Source of the DNA: Sarcocystis neurona
Taxonomy: Eukaryota > Apicomplexa > Conoidasida > Eucoccidiorida > Sarcocystidae
DNA: 64,000 nt
Assembly (NCBI GenBank): GCA_000727475.1
Contig: KL647299.1
Span: forward strand, 2,077,974-2,141,973
Direction of reading: 5' to 3'
Shown here one piece after another: positions 59,101 through 64,000 of this stretch (positions within the stretch are counted from its first letter, which is position 1; each line of letters starts with the position of its first letter). Under the pieces are notes generated by a model that was not told the origin of the DNA, ran no database searches, and saw only the letters and a program-made list of their open reading frames with translations. A program made the translations under genes and the position numbers.

Positions 59101-62100
59101 TACACGCACCTGCAATATATCATCTCCCTGTGCACCCGCGTTAGCGGCCCTTCACAAACAAGTAAGAACGGCGTCTGTGGTCTCCTGTTTGAGCCGTTGT
59201 TTGTTTAGCATGACACGCTGTCTGTGTAATCTTGTACCCACCCCCCCATGCTATTCAGGCCGCCTTACAACGTTTATAAACACAGACTACCACACTGCAC
59301 ACGGTGACGGCCCACCACGTTGTGGTTCAGGAACGTTTACTTCCCTGGTTCCGGCGTCACTGCGCTTCCACTCATGGTACACTCCGACTTACTCAGATGC
59401 ACGTGTATCTAGCCCCTGTTGAGTTCCTGGCACAGTAAATCTTTGCACACACCGTACCTACAGGCTGGTGACCTAAGAGCGACCCGACTTACAATCAACT
59501 TACACTTTTCGAGTAGAACTTCACGTTGTCACAAGTGCACTGGGGGATGTTCTGGATATCTGAGGCATTATGTAGGAAAAATTTCCGTGGTAGCATATCG
59601 TCTCACGCGGTATGGGGGACACGTGCGTCTACAGAGGTCTCGCTCCGGTCTTGCACGTGCGTGTCTGGAGGTACACACACCGAAGCACGAGTACTACAGA
59701 AGAAGAGACGCACGTGTATACACGCCTGGTGCCCAGCAGAATCAAAAGTAAATGTGGCAAACGTGAAGCCCAGATTCAACGTACTGGTGTGCCTGAGCTC
59801 AGGAGCCCGCCCGGCGAAAGGACACGGAACATTACTCCCGACCTCTCACAGCTGACTGCCTGGCTCTGTCTCTGTGAACGGTGAGCCCAAATCATCTTGC
59901 ACAGCGCTCCGCGGAATTTCAGAAAACAGGTCGATACCACCCGGAACACCGTGAGCAACAACAATCATCCTTCCCTCACGGTGGTCGCGGATCCCTCCGT
60001 TCGTGACAATTCTAGCAGAAGTGGATCCAGCAGTCAAAGCTGCGAGCGGCTAGGGCCCCTGACAACGCGTGCGCATCTAGAGAGCCTTACTGGCCGCTGA
60101 CGTGGTAGCGTAAAAGTGACGTGCGTGGTGCCAGCGATGTTACGAAACCGTGCAAAAGTCGGCAACAAAAAGACTGCTTTTCAGAGAATAATGTGACAGC
60201 CGCCATACTTCGCCCTTTCTGAGAGCCGTGCTTACTCGGCAGAAATGTTCGGCCAGCAACGGACTAAGAAAAGAGCCGTCCATCAGCTGCACCAGCGCGC
60301 GCCGACTCAAAGGCTGCAGCTGACTTTCTCTTCGGCAAGCGCGCAACTGCTTCTGTGTGCTCGTGTCTACCGCACTCAAGCGTTCACTCGCCGAATGCGC
60401 CCTGTCCGACTGTTCTCCTCCTCCTGCAGGGAATACGTTCCTGAGACACGAAGATCGAGACCCGACTTCAAAAGCACAGTACTGCTGGGTCTGCTGCTGG
60501 TGCGGGTCTTGTTGCTGCTATTTGTGTTGCGGGACGCGGAAGTTCCGAGCTGAAAATGAAGACCCAAGAGCACCAACGTAAATCAGGAGGTTATGGAGGA
60601 GATCTGTTTTGTAGGACGAAAACCACGGCATTAGATCGCCTGCCTTCCTTAGCGCTACGGCAATTCTAACAGTCAACAGTCTAGCGGCTCATCCGTCGAC
60701 GTATCGCAATTAATAACCATTCCGCAAGTGTGCTACCCCCCCGTGTGCCCCTTCTGCAGAGGCGCGTCATCCTAAAAGAAGTACACACACGCTAAAAGAC
60801 CTATGACCACAGAAACTCGCGCCGTTGTCTCCGTTTAAGAGAATGGCAAGCCGTGCACGTGATAATAATACGATGTCGGGATATCAGTCCTAACTGCCCC
60901 TGTGAAAAGTCCACCCTACTTCGTCCTCAATTCGTTGAAATTCGTTCCAACACAAATTCGACGTGCCTGCCCACCAAGCCTCTGGAAGGCACAAGAAACT
61001 TGGATTTCCCTAAAGAGCTGCAGAAGTACGCATCTCGAAAGGATTAACAGTAATACGCAGCGCAGAGACGTCAGCGACCTAATAAAATGATTTTGTCGCC
61101 CCCTGCTCTACTCCCCTGGGTTATGCGCACAGGAGCATAAAGGCGACTTACTCTTCGCCTGGCCCATGCGGGTGTGTCAAAGTTTTCACCGGTGCCGCCA
61201 TGGTGGCAGCAGGATACACGAGCTCCGAGCTGGGCCGCAGCGCAGCATGCCGCTGAGAAATTGAAGACACTAGTTTCCCTTTCACCAGCAGTTCCTCACG
61301 GTGAAAATCGTAAAGTCGAAGACACCTCTGGAGAGTATTGTAAAAATCCGAAAGACCCGCATCACTACCAGCCCTCTCTATCCGCGTCTCAGCGAATGCC
61401 ACCGGCTTCCCGTACACACCAGATCCCCTTTGTGTCGCTGCGGGATCGTTAGATGGTGTAGCTGAACCGCAGATGAAGCCGTGGACCGTCCCATCCGTAA
61501 TTCGCTCTTCTGCTTCGGTGTCAGGGCTGTCCTCCTTCTCAAACGCCTGCACCTGCTCCACCGCAGTCCTGACCAGTGCGTCACGCGTGTTCTCTCTCGT
61601 AGAAGTGTTTGGGCAAATCCTACTGACTTTGCACACGCCGCCCTCGAGCTGTTCTCTGGTGTCACCTCGGGGACTGGTTCCAGTATTCTTGTTGCTGTTC
61701 GCTCCTGCGTCTCTTCCGCGCTTGCAGGTGTCCCGCAGGCTCTCGGCGTCGTTCACAGGCTCCTTTCCTACGGGCGACGAACAAGTGCGTCGGACCCAAC
61801 ACCCAGCAGCAGCACGCGTTACAGAGCCGCCTGCCGCTCCAGCGCACTCTGCGCCGACTCTGGTCGCAGCTGCACTTCCACCTGAAGCGCCTTCTGGCGT
61901 CTGCAGCTCAGCAGCGGCTAGCCGCATTCGCTGCTCAGGCGACCATCCCCAGTGCGTCGAGCTGATGAAGTACGGCAAGGCCGACAGTGCACAATCGACG
62001 TCTTCCTTCTTCCCAGTGCTGTTCCTGCGCATGAACGTGCGGCTCCGTTTCACAGGAGCACTTGAGTCCGTCGTACTCCTGGCAGGGCTGCAGCCCCTGC

Positions 62101-64000
62101 TAGTGCAAGTTTCCGTCTTTCCATAAGGAGTGAACACGCCTCTTCCGTTCTCTGCTCCGCTATGCAAGGTGCCTTCACAGACCGGGCTCCTCCTGCAGGC
62201 AAGCAACCCGGAGACGTCGCTAAGCACCCGGAACTCCCGTCTTATCCGTGCGTCTTCATCCAGAAGGCGGCCTTCACAACAGAGCGCAAAAAGCACGCAG
62301 TCACAACTGCAACAGAACGACACTGCGAACAATAACATACATACGGCAGCAGCAACAGCAGGACTGGGGACACTGGACGTCAGCATAAGGTTTTGCAGCA
62401 GCGCTGAGGCGCAACCTCGAAACACGTGCCTAGACAAAGCCTTTCGCAAAGAAAGACAGGCCGCGGCTCTTTTCAGTCTGCAACGACGGCTCCTCGAGCA
62501 GACGGCGACAGGGCAGAACAAAATGCACGTTCTCTACGCGACTGTCCTCAGGAAAGTTCAGCAGAACACCTTGACATTCGGACACACTTAGACGGCATCC
62601 CCTCCAGCAAATCACGAGCGATACGCACGTGCGCACTACGCAGGCGAACCTAGGTATCACCGCGAAAATGGCTAGATTTCCTTCAACAGAAGCAGAGGGC
62701 TCCCACAGCCGACTTTGCAACAAGTGCAGCAGCATTGCGGCGGTGGACAGCATGCATCACGTCACGCCCTGACGACACATGGAAGCTGTGTCCGCGGCGT
62801 CGCGTGAGCAGCTGCGATACGCCAAGACGTCCACGTGTGTTTGTGCCGAGGCACGTACCCCTCTCTTAGCATCTGCAAAGGGAGAACACGCACGTCTAGA
62901 CTTCCACTTGCAAATCCGTACGAGTGGTCAGCTATGCTACTGTTCCGCAACGTGCGCCGCGTCGCTCGGAAACATATCAGCGAGCACGACAAATCTTGAC
63001 CGACACGCATCTCCTACGCAGCAGAGACACCGTCGTAAGTCACTTTCATACTGACATGTGTTTCCTGCAGGTGTACGACGTGCAGCGCAGATCCGACTGA
63101 AGAGACCCCAGGACCTGCACGCGTGTGGACCCGAAGAACTGCAGTCTAGAGAGACAGCTGCATACCAGCCGGACTTCGATTTTTCTGTGTGCAACTAGAA
63201 TGCACTTGCGCACGTACATGTGGACACTCTCCCGCGGGTACAGATATGAAAGTTGCGATAGAATCGTGTGTATGCGTTTCGATATAAGCGCGCGTACGTG
63301 TCCCGTACAAAATCGTTTTGTCTCACAGAGCAGAGCATTCATCTGCGCGTCAGTGGCGACAAGGACGAGTCCTTGGGCGTCGGCGTCAAGCTGGAAAGGG
63401 AAAAACAGGCCTCGCATTTTATCTTGGTCAGCAGCTTCCAACTGCATCTCTTGTAGCATGCCTCGTGGCAGCAGCGGTCGCCCGCTTGTGTCCTTCCGCT
63501 GTTGCTCGTACTGCAGCCTTCGACCTGATCCACCTATCACACCAAACGTGGATCGCTCACCTTTGACGCCTCCCGCAACAAGCGCGCAGCTCCGAGCAGC
63601 AACTGCGGCGTCGAGCAGCGGCTGCAGCACTGACGTGACTGACGGGCGTAAGGGATGTGCATGCAGACTCCAGCCTGGCGGTTTCTGTATTACACACCAG
63701 CGGTCGCTGATTTTATTGTAGACGAACCGCAACGTCGAACCCGCGCAGCCTCGCTTCCTATAGCTTGCAGGGAAATCGTTTAGTTCAGAGCTGGACGCGA
63801 GATCACTAATGAAGGTGCCCCTCTGTGTACTGCTCCTACAGCCGTTGCTGTTGTCTTGTAGCGCCCTGCCGCTCACACCTCTGCTGCTGAGCCGAGCGTT
63901 GCTTCCGATACAGCCGACGCCAGTCCTGACAAGCCCGAGAGGGTTGCTGCCCTTGCTGCCGTCAGTAGGCCACCGAGGACTCGTGCTGCTATAGAAGTGT
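56123..64000 (-). CDS. RluA-type RNA pseudouridine synthase with large insertions, 5' end outside window
   Basis: Isomerises uridine to pseudouridine in RNA. Exons seen are 63327-64000 (open to the window edge), 61152-62271, 58683-58986 and 56123-57220 (stop TGA). Phases match across all introns, and three donors are near consensus (GTGAGA, GTAAGT, GTAAGT). The acceptor of the third exon (58986) is the least certain. Family motifs in order: motif I KPPGWSLHAHP; motif II FQLDADAQGLVLVATD with the likely catalytic Asp codon at 63385-63387; RLLDEDARIRREFRVLSDVSG at the usual K-x-Y-L-A-x-V position; motif III GLYRVSLQAGPQRTHQIR/VHFSEAGAPLANDVLYNP, split by an intron; and the C-terminal block LQLFRLVMPDP...LVFEIGPPPEW. 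Over 1000 residues lie in the window against about 300 for bacterial RluA. The excess is low-complexity insertion in exons 61152-62271 and 56123-57220. Motif II departs from HRLDxxTSG. Substrate and compartment are unknown. Confidence 0.85.

Noticed and set aside
1..64000. tRNA, rRNA or transposable element genes
   Set aside because: I saw no tRNA-like T-loop/anticodon arrangement, no rRNA-like conserved stretch, and no reverse transcriptase or transposase motif. A dedicated scan (tRNAscan-SE, Rfam, RepeatMasker) would be needed to be sure.

Overview
The window reads as nuclear DNA of an apicomplexan, most likely a coccidian. The evidence is spliced genes with GT-AG introns of 0.3-3.4 kb, proteins swollen by Ala/Ser/Gly/Glu-rich insertions, abundant CAG/CTG triplets, and a family of single-exon proteins with a late N-terminal hydrophobic segment. 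Base composition looks near 50% G+C. I cannot fix the genus; Sarcocystidae-like (Sarcocystis, Cystoisospora) or Cyclospora/Eimeria-like are all possible. No bacterial operons, rRNA, tRNA, transposase or CRISPR array was seen.

Layout. (1) 1-16.7 kb is repeat-dense: alternating purine-pyrimidine microsatellites (TATG/CACA), CAG/CTG tracts and a polypurine/polypyrimidine pair. Embedded in it, on the minus strand, is a multi-exon LMBR1-like membrane protein gene (coding exons 9601-9850, 7090-7398, 5616-5853, 1829-2207). Its 3' end lies beyond the left edge. (2) 16.7-22.2 kb is repeat-poor with no convincing gene. (3) 22.2-35.5 kb on the plus strand holds three single-exon paralogues of 438, 553 and 1343 aa. 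They share a C-terminal domain of about 270 residues that I do not recognise, joined to unrelated acidic or disordered N-terminal regions behind a signal-like segment. This is the best candidate for an undescribed, probably secreted, lineage-specific family. (4) 37.4-39.1 kb, minus strand, is a two-exon gene for another signal-bearing protein of unknown function. (5) 44.5-50.6 kb, plus strand, is a spliced UBA-coiled coil-PUB domain gene (p97/Cdc48 adaptor type) with possible extra 5' exons. (6) 56.1-64.0 kb, minus strand, is a spliced RluA-type RNA pseudouridine synthase with very large insertions. Its 5' end lies beyond the right edge.

The housekeeping genes (LMBR1-like, UBA-PUB, pseudouridine synthase) were assembled by matching reading phase across each intron and by protein motif order. 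No functional coupling between neighbours is expected in this kind of genome. The exception is the paralogue cluster, whose head-to-tail arrangement points to local duplication. Intergenic DNA repeatedly shows two-copy tandem duplications of about 27-90 bp.
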